Position numbers and translations under genes: made by a program
Part shown: piece by piece, positions 1 to 7,238 of the stretch
How the letters are laid out: each line of letters starts with the position of its first letter
How positions within the stretch are numbered: position 1 is the first letter of the stretch
NCBI GenBank assembly: GCA_029253325.1
Contig: JAQWZS010000082.1
Coordinates: forward strand, 1-7,268
Direction of reading: 5' to 3'
DNA from: Bacteroidia bacterium
GTDB taxonomy: Bacteria; Bacteroidota; Bacteroidia; NS11-12g; UBA9320
Length of the DNA stretch: 7,268 bases
The notes under the pieces: generated by a model
What the model saw: the letters and a program-made list of their open reading frames with translations, nothing else
The model's database searches: none
Told to the model about the DNA's origin: nothing

Positions 1-3000
1 CCTAATTTAAAACTTCACGAATGTGGTTTACCAAAGGGAATGGCTGCTGAACTATTCAAGCCATTCATCATTCGTAAACTAATAGAACGTGGGATCGTTA
101 AAACAGTAAAATCAGCAAAGAAAATCGTTGATAAGAAAGAACCAGTGATTTGGGAAATATTGGAGAACATATTAAAAGGTCATCCAATACTATTAAATCG
201 TGCCCCAACACTTCACAGATTAGGTATCCAAGCTTTTCAACCTAAACTAGTAGAAGGTAAGGCTATTCGTCTTCACCCGCTAGTTTGTACAGGTTTTAAC
301 GCGGATTTTGATGGTGATCAAATGGCTGTTCACGTTCCACTTGGAAATGCAGCTGTATTGGAAGCACAGATTTTGATGCTTGCATCTCACAACATCTTAA
401 ATCCTGCTAATGGAGCTCCTATAGCAGTTCCATCTCAGGATATGGTTCTAGGTCTATATTATATGACCAAGATGAGAAGGTCTACTAAGAAAGAAGTTGT
501 TAAAGGTGAAGGACTTACATTCTACAGTTTTGAAGAAGTTGAGATTGCATATAACGAGGGAAGAGCTGACTTAAACGCTGTAATTAAAGTAAAAACAGGA
601 GTAAAAGAAGATGGTCAAATCGTTAGTAAAATTATAGAAACATCAGTTGGTCGGGTTATATTCAATAAGAATGTACCAGAACAAATTGGGTTTATCAATA
701 CACTACTTACTAAAAAGTCACTTCGAGATATCATTGGAGAGATGATTAAAGAAGTAGGTGTTGCTGCTACCGCTAAATTCCTAGATGAAATTAAAGGTTT
801 AGGTTTTTACTATGCATTTAGAGGTGGATTATCATTTAATATATCTCATGTTTTAGTTCCATCTGCTAAGGAGGAATTAGTTGAATCTGCTCGTAAGGAA
901 GTTGAAGAAATTACATTCAATTACGAAAATGGTTTCATTACTAACAATGAGAGATACAATCAGGTTATTGATATTTGGACAAGAATCAACTCAAAGGTTG
1001 CTGATGCGTTATTGCATGATATTGCAACTGATGATCAAGGATTCAACCCAATCTACATGATGCTTGACTCAGGAGCGAGGGGATCTAAAGAACAAATTCG
1101 TCAGTTAGGTGGAATGAGGGGCTTAATGGCAAAACCTCAGAAAAAACTAGGTACTGGAGGAACAGGTGAAATTATTGAAAACCCGATTTTATCTAACTTT
1201 AGAGAAGGGCTTTCAATTTTGGAATACTTTATTTCTACTCACGGTGCTCGTAAAGGTCTTGCGGATACGGCTCTTAAAACTGCCGATGCGGGTTATCTTA
1301 CTAGAAGGCTTCATGATGTTGCTCAAGATGTTGTTGTATCTATTGAGGATTGTGGTACATTGAGAGGTTTTGAAGTTAGAACACTCAAAGAAAATGATGA
1401 AGTTATTGATAGTCTTTTTGATCGAATTGTTGGACGTGCTTCGTTGTTAGACATTCATCACCCAGAAACCGATGAAATTATGGTTGCTGCTGGTGAAGAA
1501 ATTAATGAGGATAAAGCAAAACTTATTGAAGAAGCAGGTATTGAATCTGTTGAAATTCGTTCTGTAATGACTTGTGAGTCTAAACGTGGAGTTTGTGCCA
1601 AATGTTATGGTAGAAACTTAGCAACAGGGCGTCCAGTTCAAGCTGGGGAAGCTGTTGGTGTTATTGCAGCTCAATCAATTGGTGAGCCAGGAACACAGCT
1701 TACACTTAGAACATTCCACGTGGGTGGTACTGCTTCGAACATTGCTCAAGATTCACAACTAACTGCTAAGTATAATTCAGTAGTTGAATTTGATGAGGTT
1801 AAAACTGTTCCAGGAAAGGATCCAAGTGGAGAAGAAGTGGGTATAGTAGTTGGGCGTTCTGGTGAGGTTAAATTACTTGATCCTAAAACTAAAGAAGTTT
1901 TAATTGTAAATAATGTACCATATGGTTCATTCTTGTATGTTAAAGAAAAACAAAAACTCAAGAAAGATGATAAAATATGTTCTTGGGATCCATACAACGC
2001 TGTTATCTTATCGGATTTAGATGGTAAAGTTGAATTTGTTGATCTTAAAGAAGGAGTTTCATACACCGTTGAAATGGATGAAGCTACGGGTTATAAAGAG
2101 AAGGTAATTACTGACTCTAGAGATAAGAAAATCAATCCTGCTATTCATATCATTGGTAAGAAAGGTGAAATTCTTAAAGAACTTAACGTTCCAGTAGGTG
2201 CTCACTTATCTGTTGAAAATGGAGCTAAAGTAACCAGCGGTACTATTGTAGCTAAAATACCTCGTGTTGTGGGTAAAACTAGTGACATTACAGGGGGACT
2301 TCCTCGTGTAACAGAGTTATTTGAAGCTCGTAACCCATCAAATCCTGCTGTCGTTTCAGAGATTGATGGTGTGGTTACATATGGAGGTATCAAAAGAGGT
2401 AACCGTGAGGTGACTATCCAATCTAAAGAAGGAATATCTAAGAAGTACTTAATATCTTTATCTAAGCATATTTTGGTTCAAGATGGTGACTTTGTAAGAG
2501 CGGGTACTCCATTGTCAGATGGTTCGATTACTCCACAGGATATTTTATCTATTGAGGGTATCTCTGCAGTTCAAAACTATATTGTTAATGGTATCCAAGA
2601 GGTATATCGTTTACAAGGGGTTAAGATAAATGATAAGCATATTGAGGTAATCATCAAGCAGATGATGCAGAAAGTTGCGGTTATCGAATCTGGAGATACA
2701 ATGTTCCTTGAAGGGGCTGCTGTAGATAAGATTAAATTTAAGGAGCAGAACGATTTGCTTTACGATAAGCGTGTTGTGACTGATCCAGGAGATTCAAATG
2801 AAGTTAAAGCTGGTGAAATCCTAACACTACGTAAATTAAGGGATCTGAATTCATCACTTAAGCGTAAAGATATGAAGGTGATAGAGGTTAGAGAGGCATT
2901 AACTGCTACATCTGGTCCTTTGCTACAAGGTATTACCAAAGCATCGCTTGGTACTTACAGTTTCATGTCTGCTGCTTCTTTCCAAGAGACTACTAAAGTC

Positions 3001-3201
3001 CTCAATGAAGCTGCTATTGCAGGTAAAGTTGATGAAATGCTTGGTCTTAAGGAAAATGTAATCGTTGGACACCTTATTCCAGCTGGAACCGGTCTTAGAT
3101 CGTATGAAGATCTAGTGGTAGGTTCTCAAGAAGAATATGATATGTTAAAAGCTGCTAAAGAGGATGTTTCTGAAGAGGAATCTGCAGAAGTAGCTGACTA
3201 A
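1..3201 (+). CDS. rpoC: DNA-directed RNA polymerase subunit beta' (5' end outside window)
   Basis: This is the catalytic largest subunit of bacterial RNA polymerase. The frame is open from base 1, and the codons before the first ATG (base 40) already read as RpoC (KLHECGLPKGMAAELFKPF), so that ATG is internal. By alignment to E. coli RpoC from memory, about 360 N-terminal residues, including the first zinc site, are missing. Visible landmarks are the Mg-binding NADFDGD at bases 298-318; the DSGARGS / GGMRGLMAKP region near 1066-1135; the bridge helix from THGARKG to DVAQD at 1237-1329; and the second zinc site with Cys codons at 1351, 1573, 1594 and 1603. The trigger loop has its catalytic His at 1717 (RTFH); the residue matching E. 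coli Met932 is Leu (1705). An insertion of about 180 residues (roughly 1735-2283) splits the trigger loop, like E. coli SI3. The C-terminus has GITKASL, SAASFQETT and GLKENVIVG, then an acidic tail. No frameshift is seen. rpoB should lie upstream. Confidence 0.99.
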   Translation, partial: PNLKLHECGLPKGMAAELFKPFIIRKLIERGIVKTVKSAKKIVDKKEPVIWEILENILKGHPILLNRAPTLHRLGIQAFQPKLVEGKAIRLHPLVCTGFNADFDGDQMAVHVPLGNAAVLEAQILMLASHNILNPANGAPIAVPSQDMVLGLYYMTKMRRSTKKEVVKGEGLTFYSFEEVEIAYNEGRADLNAVIKVKTGVKEDGQIVSKIIETSVGRVIFNKNVPEQIGFINTLLTKKSLRDIIGEMIKEVGVAATAKFLDEIKGLGFYYAFRGGLSFNISHVLVPSAKEELVESARKEVEEITFNYENGFITNNERYNQVIDIWTRINSKVADALLHDIATDDQGFNPIYMMLDSGARGSKEQIRQLGGMRGLMAKPQKKLGTGGTGEIIENPILSNFREGLSILEYFISTHGARKGLADTALKTADAGYLTRRLHDVAQDVVVSIEDCGTLRGFEVRTLKENDEVIDSLFDRIVGRASLLDIHHPETDEIMVAAGEEINEDKAKLIEEAGIESVEIRSVMTCESKRGVCAKCYGRNLATGRPVQAGEAVGVIAAQSIGEPGTQLTLRTFHVGGTASNIAQDSQLTAKYNSVVEFDEVKTVPGKDPSGEEVGIVVGRSGEVKLLDPKTKEVLIVNNVPYGSFLYVKEKQKLKKDDKICSWDPYNAVILSDLDGKVEFVDLKEGVSYTVEMDEATGYKEKVITDSRDKKINPAIHIIGKKGEILKELNVPVGAHLSVENGAKVTSGTIVAKIPRVVGKTSDITGGLPRVTELFEARNPSNPAVVSEIDGVVTYGGIKRGNREVTIQSKEGISKKYLISLSKHILVQDGDFVRAGTPLSDGSITPQDILSIEGISAVQNYIVNGIQEVYRLQGVKINDKHIEVIIKQMMQKVAVIESGDTMFLEGAAVDKIKFKEQNDLLYDKRVVTDPGDSNEVKAGEILTLRKLRDLNSSLKRKDMKVIEVREALTATSGPLLQGITKASLGTYSFMSAASFQETTKVLNEAAIAGKVDEMLGLKENVIVGHLIPAGTGLRSYEDLVVGSQEEYDMLKAAKEDVSEEESAEVAD

Positions 3202-3225
3202 CTTTTAATGAATAGTTAATATAGA

Positions 3226-3256
3226 AGGAGCAACGGTTAATGTTGCTCCTTTTTTT
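3226..3256 (+). terminator. Intrinsic terminator after rpoC
   Basis: A perfect 9-bp stem (AGGAGCAAC, 3226-3234, pairing with GTTGCTCCT, 3242-3250) has a 7-nt loop and is followed directly by T residues to 3256. It starts 24 nt after the rpoC stop codon and is the likely end of the rpoBC transcript. The downstream DUF3467 gene would then need its own promoter or read-through. Confidence 0.9.
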
Positions 3257-3314
3257 ATGCTTGATTTACATGAAAAATGATGATTTTAATCAAAAAAATA
3301 CGTTGATTTGAACT

Positions 3315-3629
3315 ATGACAGATCAAAACAAAGGAAATAAAATTGATATTGAATTAACCGAGGAAGTGGCTGATGGAATATATAGTAACCTAGCTATAAT
3401 ATCTCATTCTAATTCTGAGTTTGTTGTAGATTTTATTCGAATGTTACCCGGTGTTCCTAAAGCTAAGGTGAAAAGTAGAATAGTCCTTAGCCCTCAACAT
3501 GCAAAACGTTTAAGAGCTGCATTGAATGACAATATCAATAAGTTTGAGGCAAGTTTTGGAACCATTGAAATGCAGGATAGTGCACCTCAGTTTCCTCCAA
3601 TGAATTTTGGTCCAACTGGTGAAGCTTAA
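3315..3629 (+). CDS. DUF3467 family protein
   Basis: This is a small acidic-to-neutral soluble protein of 104 aa with no signal peptide or membrane segment. It matches the DUF3467 pattern as I remember it: an N-terminal GIYSNLAIISHS (21-32), then EFVVDF (35-40), a central P-G (45-46), RIVLSPQHAKRL (55-66) and a C-terminal helix with FEASFGTIE, followed by a short Pro/Phe-rich tail. Molecular function is unknown for the family. Members are commonly found right behind rpoC in Bacteroidota, which is the arrangement here (113 bp gap). That makes a link to transcription plausible but unproven. ATG 3315 is chosen because the conserved region begins soon after it and no in-frame alternative fits better. 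No Shine-Dalgarno is seen; the preceding bases are TTGATTTG-AACT-ATG, weakly resembling a -7 promoter element. The stop codon interlocks with that of the convergent gene. Confidence 0.9.
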   Translation: MTDQNKGNKIDIELTEEVADGIYSNLAIISHSNSEFVVDFIRMLPGVPKAKVKSRIVLSPQHAKRLRAALNDNINKFEASFGTIEMQDSAPQFPPMNFGPTGEA

Positions 3630-4177
3630 TCTTCTGAACTGAATAACAAGGTCTTTTCCAACTTAATATATTCTGGCTCTATCTCATAGAGCGATTTCTT
3701 AATTTTTTCAGATCTTATTACAAGCTCAAAAATGTCTTTTTTCTCTTGAGCAAAGTACTGCTTAAATTCATTTTTACTAAGTCTGTTTGATTTAACGTCA
3801 CTTAAGAGATTTTTCATTTGAGAGGTTAAATCTTTTTGCTCTTTAGAGCAAAAATCGTATTCGCCCATTTGTTTAAAATATATCTTTTTCAATACTTTAA
3901 ATCTACTTAATTGTAGTCCTAAATCTTGATTCATGGGCTCTTTATAATTAATCCTATAATTTCGAAGAGTCTGTTCAATAGCTTCAATTCTGTACTTGAA
4001 AAGTGGAATATCGATAGATAGGTTTTCTTGATTCAAAATAAGTGTATCTTGGAGTTGTTGTATAGCTTTTATTTTTTCATTATTGAATGTTGTACACTTG
4101 CTGAGTATTAATAATCCAAATATAGATAGAATAAGTATTGATTTGGATTTGTATAAATAGCTTTTAACTTTGAACAT
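3626..4177 (-). CDS. Hypothetical membrane-anchored protein, possible lipoprotein
   Basis: I do not recognise this 183-aa protein. Its N-terminus (MFKVKSYLYKSKS) is Lys-rich and is followed by a hydrophobic stretch at about residues 14-26 and then a Cys at 28. It therefore looks like a lipoprotein signal (ILSKC), although Lys at the -1 position is atypical for signal peptidase II, so an uncleaved N-terminal anchor is also possible. The rest (30-183) is highly charged, rich in Lys, Glu, Gln and Leu, and reads as mostly alpha-helical, perhaps coiled-coil. There is one further Cys (110) and no catalytic motif I can identify. The mature part should face the periplasm or be outside. ATG 4177 is the only sensible start: the next Met is residue 82 and would lose the signal. 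The gene is noticeably AT-rich by eye. It overlaps the DUF3467 gene by 4 bp at the 3' end and lies back-to-back with the ChrA gene. No operon partner is visible. Confidence 0.7.
   Translation of the reverse strand: MFKVKSYLYKSKSILILSIFGLLILSKCTTFNNEKIKAIQQLQDTLILNQENLSIDIPLFKYRIEAIEQTLRNYRINYKEPMNQDLGLQLSRFKVLKKIYFKQMGEYDFCSKEQKDLTSQMKNLLSDVKSNRLSKNEFKQYFAQEKKDIFELVIRSEKIKKSLYEIEPEYIKLEKTLLFSSED
3833..3854. repeat. Perfect 10-bp inverted repeat inside the lipoprotein-like gene
   Basis: TTTTTGCTCT (3833-3842) and AGAGCAAAAA (3845-3854) are exact reverse complements separated by 2 nt. The repeat lies in coding sequence (the FCSKEQK region, about residues 109-115). It lacks a T tract after the stem in either direction, so it is not a standard terminator. 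It may be chance in AT-rich DNA. Confidence 0.5.
4142..4172 (+). promoter_or_regulatory. Predicted Bacteroidota-type promoter for the ChrA gene
   Basis: TTTG at 4142-4145 is followed after 19 nt by TAACTTTG at 4165-4172. The second element matches the known Bacteroides -7 consensus TAnnTTTG exactly and the first matches the -33 TTTG element; the spacing is close to that reported for the phylum. A second TTTG (4148-4151) gives a shorter spacer of 13 nt. The -7 element ends 6 nt before ATG 4179, so transcription would begin at or within a few bases of the start codon. The whole promoter lies inside the first codons of the divergent gene. Confidence 0.6.
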
Positions 4178-4178
4178 A

Positions 4179-5459
4179 ATGGCAAATAAAGCTACAAATA
4201 GTGTAAAAAAAATAAAAGCATATATCTTTCTAAAAGATGTTTTTTTAGTTGCTATTACTGCTTATGGCGGGCCTGCTATGCACCTAGCATTGTATCAAAA
4301 AAAATTAGTTGAAGAAAAAAAATACCTTACAACGGATGAGCTTTTAGAATTATATTCATTGGCTCAAATGTTACCTGGACCATCTTCTACTCAAACATTG
4401 ACAAGTATTGGATATAAATTCGGAGGTCCTTCTTTGGCATTTTTAACCTTATTAGTGTGGGTTTTACCCGCATTTTTATTACTCACTTTATCTGCAATAT
4501 TTATTGGAATTTTTGAAGAACAAGCATTAGTCTATCTTCGTTTTGTTACTCCTGTTGCTGTGGCATTTATTGCTGTAGCAGGATTTAAGATGATACAAAA
4601 GTCTATTTCTAGTAGACAAGGCTATTTTCTTGCTTCTATGGCTTTTATTGTTGCAGCTCTCTTAAGACATCCACTAGATACTATTGTAAATATGAATACT
4701 CCTTGGATTTTTCCAATTGTATTGTTACTTGGTGGTTTGGTTTCTTATTTTGGTTTTAAAGGTGATTTGCCAAAGAATGATACCATTAAAGTAGAAATTC
4801 CCTGGAAGTTTTTATTGTCTTTTTTGTTTATATTTATTACTGCAGGTGTTTTAGGTGAGATTAGTTCTAATCGTTTTATTCTTCTCTTTGAGAATTGTTA
4901 TCGTTTTGGAAGTTTGGTATTTGGGGGTGGGAATGTATTAATTCCAATGATGCTAGAGCAATATGTTAGTCATGCAGCATATATGACTTCTGAGCAATTC
5001 ATTAATGGGGTAGGGTTGGTTCAAGCTATACCTGGTCCAGTTTTTACCATATCTAGTTACACTGGGGCAGTAGCGTTACAAGATTTTGGAGTTCTCTTTC
5101 AATGTTTAGGAAGTTTATCAAGTACCGTTGGGATTTTTTTGCCTGGTGCTTTATTGATATTCTTTGTTTATCCGATTTGGAAGCAGATAAAGACTCACCC
5201 TATTGTTGTAAAGGCTTTACCTGGAGTTATTGCAGCATCCTGTGGGTTAGTATTAGCTGCTGCTTATCTTATGTTTTTGCCCGTTGGATTTAATTGGATA
5301 AAGAAAGGGAGTTTTTATTTTACAAACCTTGATAGAAGTAATCTTGTGAATATTGGTCCAGTCATTATTATCCTAGTGACATCATTCTTATTGATGAAGA
5401 CTAATATCAAATCTCCTTGGTACATAGTTATAGCTATACTAGCAGGTATACTCTTGTAG
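4179..5459 (+). CDS. Chromate transporter-like protein, CHR (ChrA) family, two-domain form
   Basis: This is a predicted inner-membrane transporter of 426 aa, the usual length for the long CHR family (TC 2.A.51), whose studied members export chromate and may move other oxyanions. It shows the family's internal duplication. The N-terminal half has YGGPAMH (29-35) and AQMLPGPSSTQ (62-72). The C-terminal half has FGGGNVLIP (248-256) and VQAIPGP (281-287), each followed by several hydrophobic segments. The end of the second domain has the typical ALPGV ... AASCGLVLAA stretch. I start it at ATG 4179; an in-frame TTG at 4170 would add three residues (MNI) but lies inside the predicted -7 element. 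No Shine-Dalgarno is visible. No chrB-like regulator or other metal-resistance gene is in the window, so the real substrate is open. It is divergent from the hypothetical protein gene by one base and convergent with the SusD gene. Confidence 0.92.
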   Translation: MANKATNSVKKIKAYIFLKDVFLVAITAYGGPAMHLALYQKKLVEEKKYLTTDELLELYSLAQMLPGPSSTQTLTSIGYKFGGPSLAFLTLLVWVLPAFLLLTLSAIFIGIFEEQALVYLRFVTPVAVAFIAVAGFKMIQKSISSRQGYFLASMAFIVAALLRHPLDTIVNMNTPWIFPIVLLLGGLVSYFGFKGDLPKNDTIKVEIPWKFLLSFLFIFITAGVLGEISSNRFILLFENCYRFGSLVFGGGNVLIPMMLEQYVSHAAYMTSEQFINGVGLVQAIPGPVFTISSYTGAVALQDFGVLFQCLGSLSSTVGIFLPGALLIFFVYPIWKQIKTHPIVVKALPGVIAASCGLVLAAAYLMFLPVGFNWIKKGSFYFTNLDRSNLVNIGPVIIILVTSFLLMKTNIKSPWYIVIAILAGILL

Positions 5460-5528
5460 TAGTCCAAAAAATTTTCTATGCTATCCTACTTTACTTAATT
5501 TTTTCTTTGAAATGGTAGAGAGGAACAT

Positions 5529-5569
5529 ACTAAAAAGGGACCTTAACAAAGTTAAGACCCCTTTTTAGT
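5529..5569. terminator. Bidirectional terminator between the ChrA and SusD genes
   Basis: A long hairpin has an outer 11-bp stem (5529-5539 with 5559-5569, ACTAAAAAGGG against CCCTTTTTAGT), a 2x2 internal mismatch, an inner 6-bp stem (5542-5547 with 5551-5556) and an AAA loop. The A5/T5 block gives a T-rich 3' arm on both strands, and more T residues follow on the + strand. It lies 69 nt after the ChrA stop and 43 nt after the SusD stop, so it suits both convergent genes. Confidence 0.85.
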
Positions 5570-5612
5570 TTTAGTTTTTGGTTATTTTTTATGAAATCTT
5601 ACTCTCTAATTT

Positions 5613-7238
5613 TTATTGGAATAAAGATTGGTCGGGATATGTTGTTAAATTAGGTGCCAATTGAGTTTCCTCTAATGCCAGAGGTAGCCACAATTGATTG
5701 TCTGAGAAATTACCTTCTTTGTCTCCATCTCCAACAAAAAGACTAGCATTTGCTCTTCCAGAACGAACAAGGTCAAACCAGCGATCACCCTCACAAGCAA
5801 GTTCAGCTCTTCGCTCATACCAAATTAAATCTAAAAGATTCCATCCTTTTTCAGCCATTACAGTTGAGGCATCTCTGTAGCTTCCAGTGTTATCACCTGG
5901 TCCAGCAGCTCTTTCACGAACAATATTGATGTGTTGTATGGCTTCTGCATCTGAACCCCCACTTCGGTGGATAGATTCAGCAAGCATTAACAATACGTCA
6001 GCATATCGGAATACATGGGTGTTTTGAGCTTTGGTTAAGTGTTCATTTCCACCGTTTACATTTGTTCCAGCATGGGCTTTATAATTTGGATATTTCTCTT
6101 GCCAATATCCCGTATAATCAACAGGGTTACTTTGTGTTTGGTCAACAATAGTTTTGCAATCAAGAATAGAATCAGTTATTTCTTTTGCTAATTCCTCATC
6201 AGAGGCAATAGCAACATCTCTTCTGATTGTATCATCTGACAGATAGTGATTCCACAGGCTAGGTGTAACCATCATGAATCCCCAACCAGCTTCATATCTT
6301 GGATGTTTAGAGCATAATCCTCTTATTCCACATAATTGAATCATACCGTTTCCATCTATACCTTCATACCAACTCCAATCACTTGACCATAATGGATTAT
6401 GTTGAATTTCAAAAACTGATTCTTTTGTATTTCGAACATTAAATCTGAAAAGAGTGCTCATATCATCCTCTAATTCATAGATGCCTAAATCAACTAATTC
6501 TTGGAATGCTTCTGCAGCTTTACCAAATAAAAGTGCATCGTCATTTTTTAAATCAGCCCAATATAGATATGCCTTGCCCATTAGTGCTAAAGCAGCACCT
6601 TTTGTAGCTCTACCTTCTTCACCAGATTTTGCAGAAACTGGCAAAACAGCAGCTGCAGCTGAACAATCATCAACTACTTGTTGCATTAATTCAGACATGG
6701 TGCTTCGTTTCAAATTAACATTTTCTGGTTCCAACATATCCGTGATTACAGGGACAGGTCCAAAATGTCTGAAAAGTTCGAAGTGGTAGTATGCTCTTAA
6801 GAAGAGTGCTTCCGCTTTATAAACATCTACAGCAGGTGATTCCGCTTTACATAGTTCTAATAAAGTATTTACTCTGCTTATACCAACATAGTTTCTTCTA
6901 TACATGGGATGAATTACTGTGTTTGTATTTGTTTGTGTAAAGTCGTCAAATTCTTGCCATCCTGGTTGGTCATTATTGGTGTTATCACCACCAGCGTTAG
7001 CATTATCAGAACGAATTTCTCCAAACATTGTAGGTGAAATCCATTGACCGAATGCCATGGACCATCCTATTGGGTCATATGCACCAATAAGAGCAGAACC
7101 GATTTGATTTTCAGTTTGATAGTAGTTGTTTGATAGAAACTCATTTACTGGTTCTACCTCTAGTGTATCTTTCTTGCACGAAAAGAATAGTAATGTGCAA
7201 GCACTTATTGTAAAAATATATTTTAATGAATTATTCAT
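5613..7238 (-). CDS. SusD/RagB family outer-membrane nutrient-binding lipoprotein
   Basis: This is a surface lipoprotein of 541 aa, typical for the family, that acts as the lid and ligand-binding partner of a SusC-type TonB-dependent transporter. The signal peptide ends at FFSC with lipidated Cys21, followed by KKD, which resembles the charged surface-export signals of the phylum. Family marks in order are a TPR-like helix pair with ALFLRAYYHFELFRHFGPVP (144-163); GRATKGAALALMGKAYLYW (209-227); RYADVLLMLAES (411-422); ERRAELACEGDRWFDLVRSG (475-494); and a C-terminal LWLPLALEETQLAPNL (516-531). The region between about 280 and 400 is the variable part expected to set ligand specificity; the substrate cannot be told. 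ATG 7238 is supported by the complete signal peptide. It appears to be the last gene of its operon, since a terminator follows and no surface glycan-binding protein or glycoside hydrolase gene comes after it. No frameshift is seen. Confidence 0.97.
   Translation of the reverse strand: MNNSLKYIFTISACTLLFFSCKKDTLEVEPVNEFLSNNYYQTENQIGSALIGAYDPIGWSMAFGQWISPTMFGEIRSDNANAGGDNTNNDQPGWQEFDDFTQTNTNTVIHPMYRRNYVGISRVNTLLELCKAESPAVDVYKAEALFLRAYYHFELFRHFGPVPVITDMLEPENVNLKRSTMSELMQQVVDDCSAAAAVLPVSAKSGEEGRATKGAALALMGKAYLYWADLKNDDALLFGKAAEAFQELVDLGIYELEDDMSTLFRFNVRNTKESVFEIQHNPLWSSDWSWYEGIDGNGMIQLCGIRGLCSKHPRYEAGWGFMMVTPSLWNHYLSDDTIRRDVAIASDEELAKEITDSILDCKTIVDQTQSNPVDYTGYWQEKYPNYKAHAGTNVNGGNEHLTKAQNTHVFRYADVLLMLAESIHRSGGSDAEAIQHINIVRERAAGPGDNTGSYRDASTVMAEKGWNLLDLIWYERRAELACEGDRWFDLVRSGRANASLFVGDGDKEGNFSDNQLWLPLALEETQLAPNLTTYPDQSLFQ

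Noticed and set aside
40..42. ATG 40 as the start of rpoC
   Set aside because: The frame is open back to base 1 and the upstream codons match RpoC, so this Met is internal.
1166..1363. Short + frame of 65 codons inside rpoC
   Set aside because: It lies in another frame over the bridge-helix coding region and has no recognisable protein features; it is a shadow of rpoC.
1746..2393. Two - strand frames (1746-2066 and 2202-2393) inside rpoC
   Set aside because: Both are antisense to strongly conserved RpoC coding sequence, with low-complexity Ser/Thr-rich translations and no family resemblance.
4170..4178. TTG start that would lengthen the ChrA protein by three residues
   Set aside because: It lies within the predicted -7 promoter element and adds nothing conserved; ATG 4179 is the better start.
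5102..5293. Short + frame inside the ChrA gene
   Set aside because: It overlaps the second CHR domain in another frame; the translation is Cys/Trp-rich and unlike a real protein.
6649..6661. CAGCTGCAGCTG-like palindrome in the SusD gene
   Set aside because: It is explained by a run of Ala codons (SAAAAV) and is not flanked by any regulatory context.
5698..6789. Two + strand frames (5698-5880 and 6481-6789) opposite the SusD gene
   Set aside because: They are antisense shadows of conserved SusD segments, with Ser/Ala/Pro-rich translations typical of such shadows.
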